Both the position numbers and the translations under genes were made by a program. The notes beneath the pieces are model-generated. The model searched no databases, had not been told where the DNA came from, and worked only from the letters and a program-made list of their open reading frames with translations. Shown here in pieces: positions 46,101 to 58,556 of a DNA stretch of 64,000 bases. The stretch is from Ischnura elegans. Its lineage: Eukaryota > Arthropoda > Insecta > Odonata > Coenagrionidae. Numbering within the stretch: the first letter of the stretch is position 1; every line of letters begins with the position of its first letter. The DNA is taken from the NCBI RefSeq assembly GCF_921293095.1, contig NW_025791721.1, positions 1-64,000 of the forward strand, read 5' to 3'.

Positions 46101-49100
46101 CCCTTGCACTTTGTATCTTAGGCACTGTGCACTGTTTGAAATGTTGACGAAAGAGTGGAAGGAAGAATATTTTTCGCTAATGTTTTCCTTAGCAACGGAT
46201 TGCTGGTTTCACATTAGTGAATACGGAATAATTAAATGGAAGTGTTTAGCGTGTTATATCGTCGTCCTTAAATTTGCATGAGTGAAGTGATGTTAATTGC
46301 CAGATCTTGATTAGTAATACGTGTCAATGCTAAGTCTAGTAAGTGCAATGAAAGAACAATTAACGATGTTGACGATTACACGTCCCATTCCTACCGTCAG
46401 GCGTCTTTGGTTATTCTTAACGTTCCTTTCGTGGGAATGTAATTCCTTTTGTGCTATTTCATTTTCTCTTGGCAGCGGAATAACGTAAATAATTAGGGCA
46501 GGGATATTATAACGTAAATAATTAGGGCAGTTTTATGGTAAGCTGTGATAACTTAACATGTGATTTTAAAAGCGAACTGTTAGCATAACGGAGCCCAAGG
46601 AATGTTATCGGACGTAGTAGAGGAATTACTTTTCAAACGTCAAAGGCAAACTCACAAACATTTCCCAGATTGTACTGCCTCTTTCAGTAATTCCTGATTG
46701 CTACATCATTTTCTTCGCCATACGAATGTTAACAGTGACATCCGTACTTGATATATTGGTTTAAAATCGCTTGGAAATCGTCGAAAACCACGTAAGACTC
46801 TGCATCATGAGGTACGTTTTGGTGGATATTTTGAGGTACAAGAGTACTCTATATTCCAATTATGCAAATGTTCACCACATTGCGCTTGAATCTTGGCTTA
46901 ATTTACGAAATTATATGCGACTTTAAGGCGGGGATTTGGTCGTTCGACGTGCCATTGTTGTGGAGAACATTAATAGTTCACGACAATTGACAATCGATGG
47001 TTCATTAGGTATGGCAAGGATTCGCATATTGCCGCTGCGTTGCGAATAATTATCCCAATTGCTTTCCCACGCGCGATTCCTAATTCCCAACAGCGATGCG
47101 CGCAGTGGACTGCTGGAGGTTCCCCCCGCACCATCTAGCGGCCGAATCTGTATTACCACTCGATCGCTCTTGCTGCGGCAGCTGCAGTGAGAAGACGTCG
47201 CGAGTAACTAATATCAGTGATAATTGTATAATGTTTATCAGCTGTAACTGACATAACGCCGGTTCTGTAGTGTTCTTTGTGACGCTTGGCAATCGTGAGG
47301 AAAGGATTGAAAGTGTCTGTGTCGCTGGATGCATAGGAAAAGTTAGTGAAATGAACGGGAATGAAGTGTGTTGACAACAGCGATTGTGATCTACAGCCGA
47401 AGAGCCGAGTAAGTACGCTGTTACTTATTTTTCCACTTTTTACATTCATAATCGTTGTCTGTGTTATTCCTTGGCTTTCTCTTTTGTGTAGAAAAGTGAA
47501 CTGTGATGTGATTAATACACTGTTTGACGATGATGACGGTTGATTGATCCCAGCGTTTAATTGTGCATCTTAAGAAAACAGAAATTAGTCGTGGCGTCCT
47601 TAATTGTTACAAGTTGAGTGAATCGTGGCATAATTTAAAAGTGTTTGCCTTTGAATGTGCTAAGACGTTGATGGTTTTCCCTTGCACTTTGTATCTTAGG
47701 CACTGTGCACTGTTTGAAATGTTGACGAAGGAGTTGAAGGAAGAATATTTTTCGCGAATTCCTTAGCAACGGATTGTTTGGTGTCACAAGATTTATTACG
47801 GAATATTTTAATGGAAGTGTTTGCGGTGTTACATCGTGGTCGTATACTCTGTATGTGTGAAGTTATGTACATTGGCAGATCCGGATTAATAATAAGTGTA
47901 ATGCTATGTATTTGGACTGCTGTTATGAAAGCAGTCAGCGATATGGAATAGTGCACACCGCATTTCCACTGTCAGCCGGCGTTGATTATTGTTAACGTTC
48001 CTTTCGTCCGAATATAATTCCTTGTGTGATATTTCATAACGTCTTGGCAGCGGAACTACTAAATTATTTGGAGCAACGATAACATTTTATGGTAATGCTG
48101 TGTTAAGTTGACATGTGACTTGAAAAGCGTAGTGTTACCATCACGGAGGCCAAAAGAATTTTATCGGATATGGAAAACAAAATTTATTACGGAATATTTT
48201 AATGGAAGTGTTTGCGGTGTTACATCGTGGTCGTATACTCTGTATGTGTGAAGTTATGTACATTGGCGGATCCGGATTAATAATAAGTGTAATGCTATGT
48301 ATTTGGACTGCTGTTATGAAAGCAGTCAGCGATATCGAATAGTGCACACCGCATTTCCACTGTCAGCCGGCGTTGATTATTGTTAACGTTCCTTTCGTCC
48401 GAATATAATTCCTTGTGTGATATTTCATAACTTCTTGGCAGCGGAACTACTAAATTATTTGGAGCAACGATAACATTTTATGGTAATGCTGTGTTAAGTT
48501 AACATGTGACTTGAAAAGCGTAGTATTAGCATCACGGAGGCCAAAAGAATTTTATCGGATATAGAAAAGGAATTGATTGTAAAACGTAAAATCAGAAACG
48601 TTTCCTCAGACTCGTGAAATTGGAGACCAGCAAAACGCCATTGTCATATGATTGAATGAAGACTATTTTAAGTCCTCGACACTCATTTTCGCACACCGCA
48701 TGTGTTATGATTTCCGGGAATATTGTAAACTGTGCTCTTTCAATGCGTTACTGATTGTTGCGAGGTAACCGTGGGGGCTCGAAAGTTAAATAGCTTTCGC
48801 CATGAGTGATAATTACTCGATTTCATTACATCAAACTTTTTTATCGCTGTTCTTTCCTGGGAAAGGGAATGATATATGTGATTGTTGACGTTCTAATTAT
48901 CCTTAGCAACCGGGTGTTTGCTGGTTTCATTGCTGTTGTTTTCAATTGTTTCAACAAGTACGAACGCTGAAGTTGTTGCACCGATTTGCGTGTGGGAAGT
49001 GTTCCCCTACATTTAGCTTGCATTGAAATATTCTGCTTGTTGCGAATTAAGTGTCGATAGTAAGTATCGTACGTAGGCGTTTTGTTGTCTTTGATAGGCC

Positions 49101-49902
49101 GTCGAAATTGTGCTTCGTAGGACGTCGTGCGTTTGATGAGTAACTGTTACAATAAATCTGTAATGGAATTGATGTAATGAATAGTTCACGAAACAACTCC
49201 GCGATTAATATATTTCTCGAATGCATCTGCAAGCTTTGTCCGTTTAACCGATTGCAAGCGTGCCATTACAACGTAAATGAGACATAATGAAAGAAAGAAA
49301 TTGCGTCCTTCATGTTCCGGGAGCACAATTTTATCCATCGCATGACACGCAAGTTCGGACGACAGCATTTTGTTTTGCTTTTCTCCAGGCTCGACACCCC
49401 CGATACCGGCTGCCTAGTCAGTGTGCGTGTCGAGACTTGCAGGAACTCAAATCGTATGGGAGTCGAAGTGGTCCGCTAGTTTTGAACGCGAAAATAAAAT
49501 GCGATACGCCGAGCGACGCTCGGTGGTCGGCAGTTAATAGCATTGCCCGGATTTAATTTCCTTCAGTCAAAATTAACATTCACCAACGATGAGAAATGTG
49601 CAGGTTTACAATGATGTGTTCATAGATTGAATTTATAAGTGGTTTTACGTGCGAAACGGACGCAAGCTTTGCGTCTTCGGACGAAAAGGCTATGTGCCAT
49701 TGCTGTCATTAATAGTAATTGTTCGAGACAGTCAAGATCCGAGGACTCGACAGCGTATGCATTGGCATTGTTGACCTCGGTCGTAAACAATAGCCCGGGT
49801 GCGCTGTCCCTCGGGGGATCGAACGTTCAAACTTGTGTTTGCACGCGCCCGGCGAGGCAGGCACCGGACTGCGGAGTGGCCTCCCTCGCACCATCTAGCG
49901 GC
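43168..49902. promoter_or_regulatory. Four CTCF-like motifs of unit 2
   Basis: The four motifs recur unchanged in unit 2 at 43168-43182, 45524-45538, 47128-47142 and 49888-49902, all in the same orientation and at the same spacing as in unit 1. The coordinates of this entry span all four sites and are not one continuous element. Confidence 0.45.
43631..43834. mobile_element. Foldback element (unit 2), MITE-like
   Basis: Exact counterpart of the foldback at 5916-6119. The arms are still fully complementary, so the element entered before the units were last homogenised and has not lost its symmetry. Confidence 0.75.
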
Positions 49903-51121
49903 AGCGCGTGTTACTTTTTGAGCACTCACGATGCAATACTTGTCCCGGGATGCGGATGACGAGATTAATTATTACATTGTTGCAAGTTTGTCAGTGACAC
50001 CTGACATTACGTCGTTTGTATCTTCCACCTTTTGACGCTACACACGTGTAAGAAAAGGAATGATGAATGATCAATAGCCGATCCGGTTAATGAAGGGAAT
50101 CGCACGTAGCAGGGTTTTAATTATTACGCTATGAATTAATTTTCGTTTCCAGAAAATCTAAAAGGAGAATACTAATCGTTGAAAGCATTTCACAAATTGA
50201 CCTTCGTCTTCTTTTTTTAAAGAATTTTTCTCGGCATTCTCTGGCAATGCATAGCTCGTGGTAGCTGAGTTAAAATATTTTTTTAAGTTTAATAGTTGCC
50301 AGTTTCCCGCAGTAGTTGGATGTGCTTTAGTGTCTCTCAATTCCGTTATTTCATGTACTCGATATTTCAAAATGTGTTTCTGAAAAATGTCTGTAGCAAC
50401 GGTGTGCTTGTTACTGTAATGGCGATTTCTTTCAGCTCCCATCGCTTAGTGAATGTCGCCTGTTGTTGTGTCAACTGTTTCATGATCGAAATTATTTTGG
50501 GTATGCATTTAATTTTAAAAATGGATTCGCTGGAAATGGAGCATTATGGAATGCAGACAGGAAATGCAGTTCTCTCAAGGAATAATTTCGAGAAGTATAT
50601 TGTTCGGCGTTACATTACTTTATTTAAATTTTCCGGGCTTGACTGTTTTAAGCGCGGTTTCTCTACGAATGACATAACGAATGTATCAACCTAGGAACAG
50701 AAATATATTATCCAAGAGTGGTGAATAAAAAAGTTATATCGATCGTTCGTGGAACAATATAATTTTCGCTGTAATCACGGACGTTTCCTTCATGAGATGT
50801 CATTTACTATACTCACGGAATTTACTCGAGCGAAATGATTTTTTTCAGTATGTACGATGTAAGTAACTTACGTGTAGAATACGGAAGGAATGGTATGGGC
50901 CTAAGAAATGGCATGGACTGCACAAAGGCAGCGTTCTGCGCGATAAGGAAAAGTTAATTGGGAAAACTGAAGTGGCGTGTTTCAATCGTTTCACTTGAAG
51001 GAAGTGGGAGTACTGCCATTTCACGTGAAAGAAAATGCAATGCACATCCTTCAACGCATGCATGTGGTGAATAACTTGTAATTAGTTCTCATAAGGATAG
51101 GGGAAAAAAATAAAAAGTGAT
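48569..51121. other. Spacer up to the canonical 5S gene (unit 2)
   Basis: Counterpart of 10854-13406 and almost identical to it. No gene recognised. Confidence 0.6.
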
Positions 51122-51229
51122 ACCAACAGCACCCGGTGTTCCCAGGCGGTCACCCATCCAAGTACTATCCGGGCCCGACGTTGCTTAACTTCGGTGATCG
51201 GACGAGAACCGGTGTATTCAACGTGGTAT
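51122..51229 (-). pseudogene. 5S rRNA gene, 3' part, split by another LINE (unit 2)
   Basis: Same sequence and same end point as 13407-13514 (gene positions 11-118), but joined to a different retrotransposon at 51230. The 5' 10-15 nt of the gene are missing because the far end of the element and its flank have been deleted. Confidence 0.95.
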
Positions 51230-51444
51230 GATTCAAAACATTTATTATTTCAAATATCAAAATACATACATCATGGAAAAAAAACATTCGTACATAAGAG
51301 AATGGGAAGCTGCACAACAACAAAATTGTACAGTTAAATTAAAGCCTTTTAAAGTCCTCTTTTTTTCCCATTGCAACAGATAAAGAACAAAAATTATTGA
51401 CATATTAAAAAAGAAAAAATAATTTCTTTTCTTCCAAAGTTGGC

Positions 51445-51515
51445 GGCCCGGGGACTCGAACACCCAGCTAAAACACAGCACTTCGCACACCAGCCGGGCG
51501 TCGATCCACTAGGCC
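51445..51515 (-). other. tRNA-like stem-loop 2a in the 3' UTR of element 2
   Basis: The element 2 counterpart of 1a, 215 nt from its 3' end. The sense strand opens GGCCTAGTGGATCGACG and closes GTGTTCGAGTCCCCGGGCC. The inner stem CCCGGCT/AGCTGGG pairs over 7 positions. Confidence 0.7.
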
Positions 51516-51739
51516 ATCGCTGCTTTACACTCGAGATGGGAAAAACAACCAATAAAAGCTTCAGAATGCACTCACGATGCGGTTACAAAAAAAAAAAAGT
51601 TCTTTTTTTCTCTTCCTTGAATAAAGCAAATAAACAATCATTTTTAATTAAGAATGAAACAATTTTTACATATTTGTAAAGATTCTTCCCTATTGAAATC
51701 TTCTAAGAAATGTTTTTAACAGAAAAAATTGGACAAGGG

Positions 51740-51813
51740 AGCCTGGGGATTCGAACACCCGGACCAGACACTCCATACTTCTCCTTACTGGCCGGGCGCC
51801 GATCCACCAGGCC
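51740..51813 (-). other. tRNA-like stem-loop 2b in the 3' UTR of element 2
   Basis: The element 2 counterpart of 1b, 295 nt from 2a (301 nt in element 1). It opens GGCCTGGTGGATCGGCG and closes GTGTTCGAATCCCCAGGC. The inner stem CCCGG/CCGGG is extended by CCAG/CTGG with one bulge. Confidence 0.7.
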
Positions 51814-51939
51814 ACCGTAAGTTTCTGAGCTCACAAGCATAAAATGCGGTCTAAGAGCTTCCCATCTGGTTTTTCCCTAAATTTATTCTGTCATTCCATT
51901 TCTCATTCACATCATTTGTTTGTCCATCTGGGCGTTGAA

Positions 51940-54900
51940 TTAACCGGGGTCAAAGTCCACGATCTCCATGAAAACATTTTTTAAAAAGGAACGAAAGTTC
52001 GGCGGTGCGCCGGGTAATGGAGCACACAACACGAAACTTAAGAGCCCTTCTCCCACTGGCTTTCTTTGTAATGTTAAGAAGGTAAATTTAGAAATGATGG
52101 CCGAAAGTGCATTGGTTTTAAAAGAAGGAAAAAGTTTGAAATTCAAAGTTAAGAGTGTATGGTCGTCAAGCCGAGGACAAGTACCAAAGGAATCTATATG
52201 AAAAAAAATATCTCTAATAGCCCTCCATGCCCTCGGGCTATCGCCACAGCCGAGGACATGGTGGGGCAGGTCATCCATGTGATTACACACAGGGCAGAGG
52301 GGCGCGTCAGCCAGACCCATTTTAAAAAGATTTACCCTTGTGAGCTGAAGGCCCGCAATCACGCCAAACATAACACTGGCGACACACTCCTCCACCCTGC
52401 ATGCCGCCCAGTTCCTCCACGAGTTGGCGGAGGGGGGCGCAGAACCCCCCTCCCCTCCCCTTAAAACCCGTTCATACAAGCGCTTGACCAAGAATGCCTC
52501 GCCCGGGCGAACAATGTCGGCAACCGCCCGCGCTGATGCGAGCGATTTTTTTAACTCGTGAGAGGAGGCGCTGCCGGCAGCCCATGCCGCCTTGAGCAAC
52601 GCGCTCCTCTCCGGCGAGTCCCCTCCCAGAATCTTAAAAGCGATCTTACAATGGATCACTCGCGCTTTTATTTCAGCATTAATAAGGTCAAGCCCCCCCT
52701 TATCGCGACTCAAATACAGCTGTTGCCGTTTCACTTTTCGTGGCATTTTGTGCCACACCATGCTGTTTGTAAGTGTAACAAGTTGTGCATGGTGCTTTCG
52801 TGTTAATGGCCATGTATGCGCCACGTACCAAATCTTCGGATAAATCAATGTATTAATTAATTTAACCCTAGCCGTCAGGGGCAGGGAGACACAAGTGTAT
52901 TTACGAATATTAAAAGTTATTGTCTGAAGGACCTCATCCCAATTATGCTCGAGCATGGCGGGGATTGGCTTCTCCCACCATATACCGAGAATCTTGACTG
53001 GATCCTGCGTCACCTTCCAGCAGGGATTAGACGGGGGTGTCCCTTGTAAGACAATCGCCTTACTTTTAACGTGGTTAATTTCCACTCCCCCCGCCGTATA
53101 CGCCTCGATTACCTCACGAGCAGACTCCATCTGCTCGTGATTGTCGATGAAAAGAGTAATGTCATCGGCGTACACAATCCCGGTATATCTTGAGCCGAAA
53201 CGCTCAATGCCAACCCCCGCCAGCTGTAATCCTCTAATTAGAGGGTCCATGGCTACCGCGAAGAGAGCCATAGATAGGGGGCACCCCTGACGGACTGAAT
53301 TCCTGACTAAAAAGGGCCCTGAAAACCCTCCCCCAACCCGAAGACAGGCAGTGGCGTCAGTGTATAATAATTTAATAACATTAGTAAAAATATCAGGAAA
53401 AGCCATTCGTTTTAAAACAGTTAAAATGAACTCGATCCTAATAAAATCAAAGGCTTTGCTGAGATCTATAGCTAAAACACAATAAAAAGGATTACTGTTT
53501 GGCGTGATAAAAAGGTCTCTCAGCAAAGCCGAAGCATCCAGGATGCTACGTTCTTTAGAGACCGCATACTGGGATTTGTCTAAAATCAAATCGGCAACGG
53601 CCGAGAATCTGTTTTTTAAAATTCGGCTAAAAATTTTAATATCACAGTTTAATAGGGCGATCGGCCGTAAGTCGTTACACGACTTCGGCCGATCCTTCTT
53701 TGGCAATAAGGTAATCACCGCGGTCCGCTGACTTGGAGCCAACTCGCCGCCAGAAATATAAAAATCATTAAAAATTCGCGTCAACACCGGAGTTAAAATG
53801 TCCCAGCATGCGGCATAAAACTCGTAGGGAAGCCCGTCCGAGCCGGGTGACTTACCCTTGGGGAGGGAGCGGAGAACCAGCTCCACCTCCTCCCCTCGGA
53901 TCGCGCTTTCGAGCTCGAGGGACTCATCAGGCGGGAGCGTGGGTAAGGCGGGGAGTGGGGGGCAGTGCGCATCACTCCAAGCAGGGTAGCGGTCATATGT
54001 GCCCTTGAAATGTCCCTCCGCCTCACTCATGAGGCGGTCGATATTTGCAGTGGAGTGCTTATTTTTCATTCTTATTACTCGCTTGAGCTCAGAGAGGGAT
54101 AGCGGGCCCCACCCCTCCTTATCTATCTCCCGCTGCCAGCTGCGGGGAGAGTAACGAGCAATTTCATGGGTTAGAATAGTGCCTTTCAATTCTCGCACCA
54201 TGGCGTAATAGTTATCAGGCCGGCGAGGCAAGGTAATGAGCTCTTTCAAAGCCAACCTATAAAATTTTATTGTGGCATCTTTCCGTTTTTTCCATTGCCT
54301 GGACATTTTCCTCAGCAAGAGGGTAGCCTTGGGCTTGAAGATGCTCTCCCACCATATAATTGCGTCCATGTTTGGGTCGAAGGAGTCAGCCAGCTGAACT
54401 ATCTTCGCCCTGATTAACTCAATGTACTCAGACATTCCTAAGAGTCGAGTATCTAGACGCCAAAAGGGAGTTGCATTGGAAATGACCGGGGTGAGGGAAG
54501 GTAAGGGTAGGGAGAGGTCTAGAATAAGGGCACAGTGGTCAGAGAGAGACACTGGCAATAAATACGGGGTTCGAGGGAAGGATTTAAGGGCTTTGGATAA
54601 AAAGATGAAGTCAATTCTCGAGCGCGATGTTGGGCCCGTGCGCGTGAATGGCACAGTGTCAGAATTGGAATTTAAAAAACTATCTGTTAAACATACAGAA
54701 TCTATTAACATTTTAAAAGCCCGGCTCGGAGGTTCGATACGAGCGCGGGAAGATTGACGATCTTCGCCGCGATAAGTACAATTAAAATCCCCCGCGAGAA
54801 TGGCTTTCCCAGTAAAAACATGTAAATACGGCAACAGTGTTTCATTTAAAAACAAATCTCTGTCCACCCTCCGCTCAACATGCGCAGGAGCGTAGACGTT

Positions 54901-55179
54901 TACCACATGGATGTCGAATACAGTTAGGGAGGTTATTCTCCCTGAGGGGTGGAATCTGATATTTCTTACCGGAAGCCCGGATTTAATTAAAATAGTCGTA
55001 CCTCGGCCCGGCCCGTCGCAATTGGCGAAGGACCGGTAGAGGGGGTCAGGCCAAATGATCCCCTCTAATGACTCTTGAATACATGCGATGTCTATATTTT
55101 GTGTTTTTATGAAATTTAGAATTAAATTTATCTTAAGGGGATTATAAATCCCCGCAATGTTTAAGGAAAGAATTTTCAT
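51940..55179 (-). CDS. LINE element 2 ORF2, endonuclease-reverse transcriptase
   Basis: 1,079 codons from the ATG at 55179, the same length as element 1 ORF2. The frame is open 9 codons further, to a GTG overlapping the ORF1 TGA. Endonuclease motifs: ILSLNIAG, IACIQES, AILAGDFNC, SRIDFIFLS and LSDHCALIL. Reverse transcriptase motifs: ITLLPKKDRP, DLRPIALLN, AIDLSKAFDFI, VRQGCPLSMALF and VYADDITLFID. A C-terminal knuckle CPVCNHMDDLPHHVLGC follows. The layout is as in element 1, but the amino-acid sequence is far apart, so the two are separate families. The frame is intact, but the element cannot be whole because ORF1 and the 5' UTR are cut. Confidence 0.94.
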   Translation of the reverse strand: MKILSLNIAGIYNPLKINLILNFIKTQNIDIACIQESLEGIIWPDPLYRSFANCDGPGRGTTILIKSGLPVRNIRFHPSGRITSLTVFDIHVVNVYAPAHVERRVDRDLFLNETLLPYLHVFTGKAILAGDFNCTYRGEDRQSSRARIEPPSRAFKMLIDSVCLTDSFLNSNSDTVPFTRTGPTSRSRIDFIFLSKALKSFPRTPYLLPVSLSDHCALILDLSLPLPSLTPVISNATPFWRLDTRLLGMSEYIELIRAKIVQLADSFDPNMDAIIWWESIFKPKATLLLRKMSRQWKKRKDATIKFYRLALKELITLPRRPDNYYAMVRELKGTILTHEIARYSPRSWQREIDKEGWGPLSLSELKRVIRMKNKHSTANIDRLMSEAEGHFKGTYDRYPAWSDAHCPPLPALPTLPPDESLELESAIRGEEVELVLRSLPKGKSPGSDGLPYEFYAACWDILTPVLTRIFNDFYISGGELAPSQRTAVITLLPKKDRPKSCNDLRPIALLNCDIKIFSRILKNRFSAVADLILDKSQYAVSKERSILDASALLRDLFITPNSNPFYCVLAIDLSKAFDFIRIEFILTVLKRMAFPDIFTNVIKLLYTDATACLRVGGGFSGPFLVRNSVRQGCPLSMALFAVAMDPLIRGLQLAGVGIERFGSRYTGIVYADDITLFIDNHEQMESAREVIEAYTAGGVEINHVKSKAIVLQGTPPSNPCWKVTQDPVKILGIWWEKPIPAMLEHNWDEVLQTITFNIRKYTCVSLPLTARVKLINTLIYPKIWYVAHTWPLTRKHHAQLVTLTNSMVWHKMPRKVKRQQLYLSRDKGGLDLINAEIKARVIHCKIAFKILGGDSPERSALLKAAWAAGSASSHELKKSLASARAVADIVRPGEAFLVKRLYERVLRGGEGGSAPPSANSWRNWAACRVEECVASVMFGVIAGLQLTRVNLFKMGLADAPLCPVCNHMDDLPHHVLGCGDSPRAWRAIRDIFFHIDSFGTCPRLDDHTLLTLNFKLFPSFKTNALSAIISKFTFLTLQRKPVGEGLLSFVLCAPLPGAPPNFRSFLKNVFMEIVDFDPG

Positions 55180-55202
55180 TACGGGCCAGTGGGAAGAAAG
55201 AC

Positions 55203-55715
55203 TCACGTGGGAATCGAACTTGAATAAGGGGGCACGTCTTCCGTCTTTTGTTTGCTCTTTCGTCTCGACGACCCGTTATGGGATCGGCGGCGTGAGCGTC
55301 GAGAATCCGTCGGCTGCTCTTGGCTGCTTCCGCCTTCTCCCACACCCCGCTCCGGTTCGGCATCGCTGCCACTTAGACTCCCGCTGGGAGGGACAGCTCC
55401 GTGGGACGGCGAGCGTGTGGGGGAGGTCGTCGCCTGCCGGTCGCCTTTCTCCGCCATGTCGAGGGTGAGGGATGGGATGGGGTCGCTCTCGCTGATATGC
55501 GAGAGGTCGGAGAGGGAGTTGTGAAGGGAAAGGGAGGTAGGGGAGGTGGAGGGGGAAGTGACGGTGCTGATGGTAATTACTTCGTTTGGGGTGAAAAGGT
55601 CTTCTATTATTTCACCCTCATATTCCGCTGCGTTATCTGCCACGTGTTCTGTAGCAGGTTCCGCACCGCTGGTGTCCATCAGTCCTTCTTTGGAAGACTT
55701 TAGGTCGCCTTCGTC
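55203..55715 (-). pseudogene. LINE element 2 ORF1, C-terminal remnant
   Basis: About 170 codons of an open frame rich in Ser, Pro, Thr and Glu, ending in a basic stretch (SRRSRRRSHNGSSRRKSKQK). It stops 23 nt before the ORF2 ATG. Position just upstream of ORF2 and the low-complexity tail match the end of element 1 ORF1. The RRM and CCHC regions are missing because of the deletion junction at 55715/55716. Confidence 0.75.
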
Positions 55716-56922
<1,207 letters not shown>

Positions 56923-56962
56923 ATCGTCGTCGCTGTCGACTTCTTGTCGGCACAAAAACAAA

Positions 56963-56978
56963 AGTCCTTTTCAGGACT
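56963..56978 (+). promoter_or_regulatory. H3 histone 3' stem-loop (unit 2)
   Basis: AGTCCTTTTCAGGACT, 40 nt after the stop. Confidence 0.92.
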
Positions 56979-57764
56979 AGACGTCATACAGACGATTGTT
57001 TCCCATTGCTTACATCGACGAGAATGAAATAATATTTCATAAAGAAAATCTGAAAGAGAATGAAAAAATAATAAAGTTGTAATTAATGATAATTATAATT
57101 AACTAATGAAAAATAGTTGAAATGAATACTGGAAGATATGAATAAAACTTATGAAAAGATGTTTTTTTGCAGATGGAGTGCTTGGCATCCTGGTAGTTTC
57201 CTGACGGAAAATGCTATCTTTACAGAATGGCAATTTAAATTTCATAAGTAACGGAAATTACGAAGATCTATCAGAATAACAAAGTCAGGAGTACACTCAA
57301 TCCTTTATCGAGTTACGACAATGTAGGCATCTCTCGAACTCAAAAAACGTCGTTAGGAGATGTTGCCATGCGCGACGATTGTTTTCAGCCAGCAGTATTG
57401 TCACGGAAAATACTAATGCAACAATGACATTCGCCAAGATTTCATTGTTTTCAACAATCGACCGTCTTGGTTGCAAATATGTGATACGCAAATACTTCAT
57501 TCTTTTGAGCAATCAGGCTTTCTGCTGCAGCAGACGTCTCTTTCGAAACTTAGTTTCATAGGTAAATTTTTACTGCCAAAAAATTATCTGACAACCTTCA
57601 ATGGAAGGTGCATTAATTTGACGTAAAATTAGCGGATTTGTAGAAGGAATATTGTCCATCTACTCATTTCCTTCAATGGGTAAGGTTTGAAACTTTACTG
57701 GGTAAGGTGAAGGAGTTTGGAATTTTGTTTTAAGCATGGAAAATAGTCATCTGTATGACTTGAT
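56979..57764. other. H3-H1 spacer (unit 2)
   Basis: Same as 32724-33509. No gene recognised. Confidence 0.7.
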
Positions 57765-57780
57765 GGCCCTTAAGAGGGCC
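57765..57780 (-). promoter_or_regulatory. H1 histone 3' stem-loop (unit 2)
   Basis: Same as at 33510-33525. Confidence 0.9.
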
Positions 57781-57833
57781 TAAATTGAACTTCGCGTACA
57801 TCGAAGTTCGGTGAACCTGCGAGGTTCGGTCGC

Positions 57834-58556
57834 TCACTTCTTCTTGGGGGCGGCGGCGGCCTTCTTTGCTGCCGCGGGCTTGGGCTTGGTGGGCGTCTTC
57901 TTGGGCTTGGGCGCCTTGGGCTTGGTGGGCGCCTTCTTCGCCTTCGATGGGGACTTTGCTGCCTTCGCCGCTGGCTTGGCTGCTGCGGGCTTCTTCTTGG
58001 GCTTGTCTGCTTTCTTTGCCTTCTTCGCGGGAGGCGCGGACTTGGAGCGCTCCTTGGGCGCGGACCGCTTGGTGGCAGCCTTCTCCTTCTTCGCGGGCTT
58101 GGGCTTCTTGGCCGCGGCGGTCTTCTTGGCTGCGGTCTTCTTCGCCTTGGCTGCAGCGGGTGCAGCCTTGTCCTTCAGCGTGGTGGAGCTCAGCTTGAAG
58201 GACCCCGACGCTCCCTTGCCCTTGGTCTGTACGAGTGTGCCGGAGGTGACGGCGGACTTGAGGTACTTCTTGATGAAGGGGGAGAGCTTCTCGGCGTCGA
58301 CCTTGTAGGAGGCGGCGATGTACTTCTTGATGGCCTGGAGGGAGGAGCCGCCGCGTTCCTTGAGGCTCTTGACGGCGTTGTTGACCATCTCGGAGGTCGG
58401 TGGATGCGAGGGCTTTGCGCGGGCCTTCTTGGAGGCGGCGCCCTTGCTGGCCTTCTTGGATGCTGCGGATGCGGCGGGCAGGGGCTTGACGGCTGCGGTG
58501 CCGGACGGCTGGGCCGCCGGGGGCGCTGCTGCGGCTGCTGCGGTAGCGTCTGCCAT
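57834..58556 (-). CDS. H1: Histone H1 (unit 2)
   Basis: 240 codons, identical to unit 1 H1: Ala/Pro-rich N tail, winged-helix domain, and a Lys-rich C tail ending AAAAPKKK. Stem-loop and upstream region are intact. Convergent with H3. Confidence 0.97.
   Translation of the reverse strand: MADATAAAAAAPPAAQPSGTAAVKPLPAASAASKKASKGAASKKARAKPSHPPTSEMVNNAVKSLKERGGSSLQAIKKYIAASYKVDAEKLSPFIKKYLKSAVTSGTLVQTKGKGASGSFKLSSTTLKDKAAPAAAKAKKTAAKKTAAAKKPKPAKKEKAATKRSAPKERSKSAPPAKKAKKADKPKKKPAAAKPAAKAAKSPSKAKKAPTKPKAPKPKKTPTKPKPAAAKKAAAAPKKK

Larger units (their letters stand above)
51230..55715 (-). mobile_element. 5S-targeted Tx1-like LINE, element 2 (5' part missing)
   Basis: A different non-LTR family from element 1, inserted at exactly the same base of the 5S gene and in the same sense. 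It keeps the 3' UTR (about 710 nt, two tRNA-like stem-loops), the whole ORF2 and the C-terminal part of ORF1. Its ORF1 then stops abruptly at 55715, where H2A-H4 spacer sequence begins (55716 equals unit 1 position 21980). Unlike element 1, its 3' end is not poly(A) but reads TAATAAATGTTTTGAATC directly against ATACCACG of the 5S gene. No target-site duplication can be seen because the 5' flank is deleted. Confidence 0.92.
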
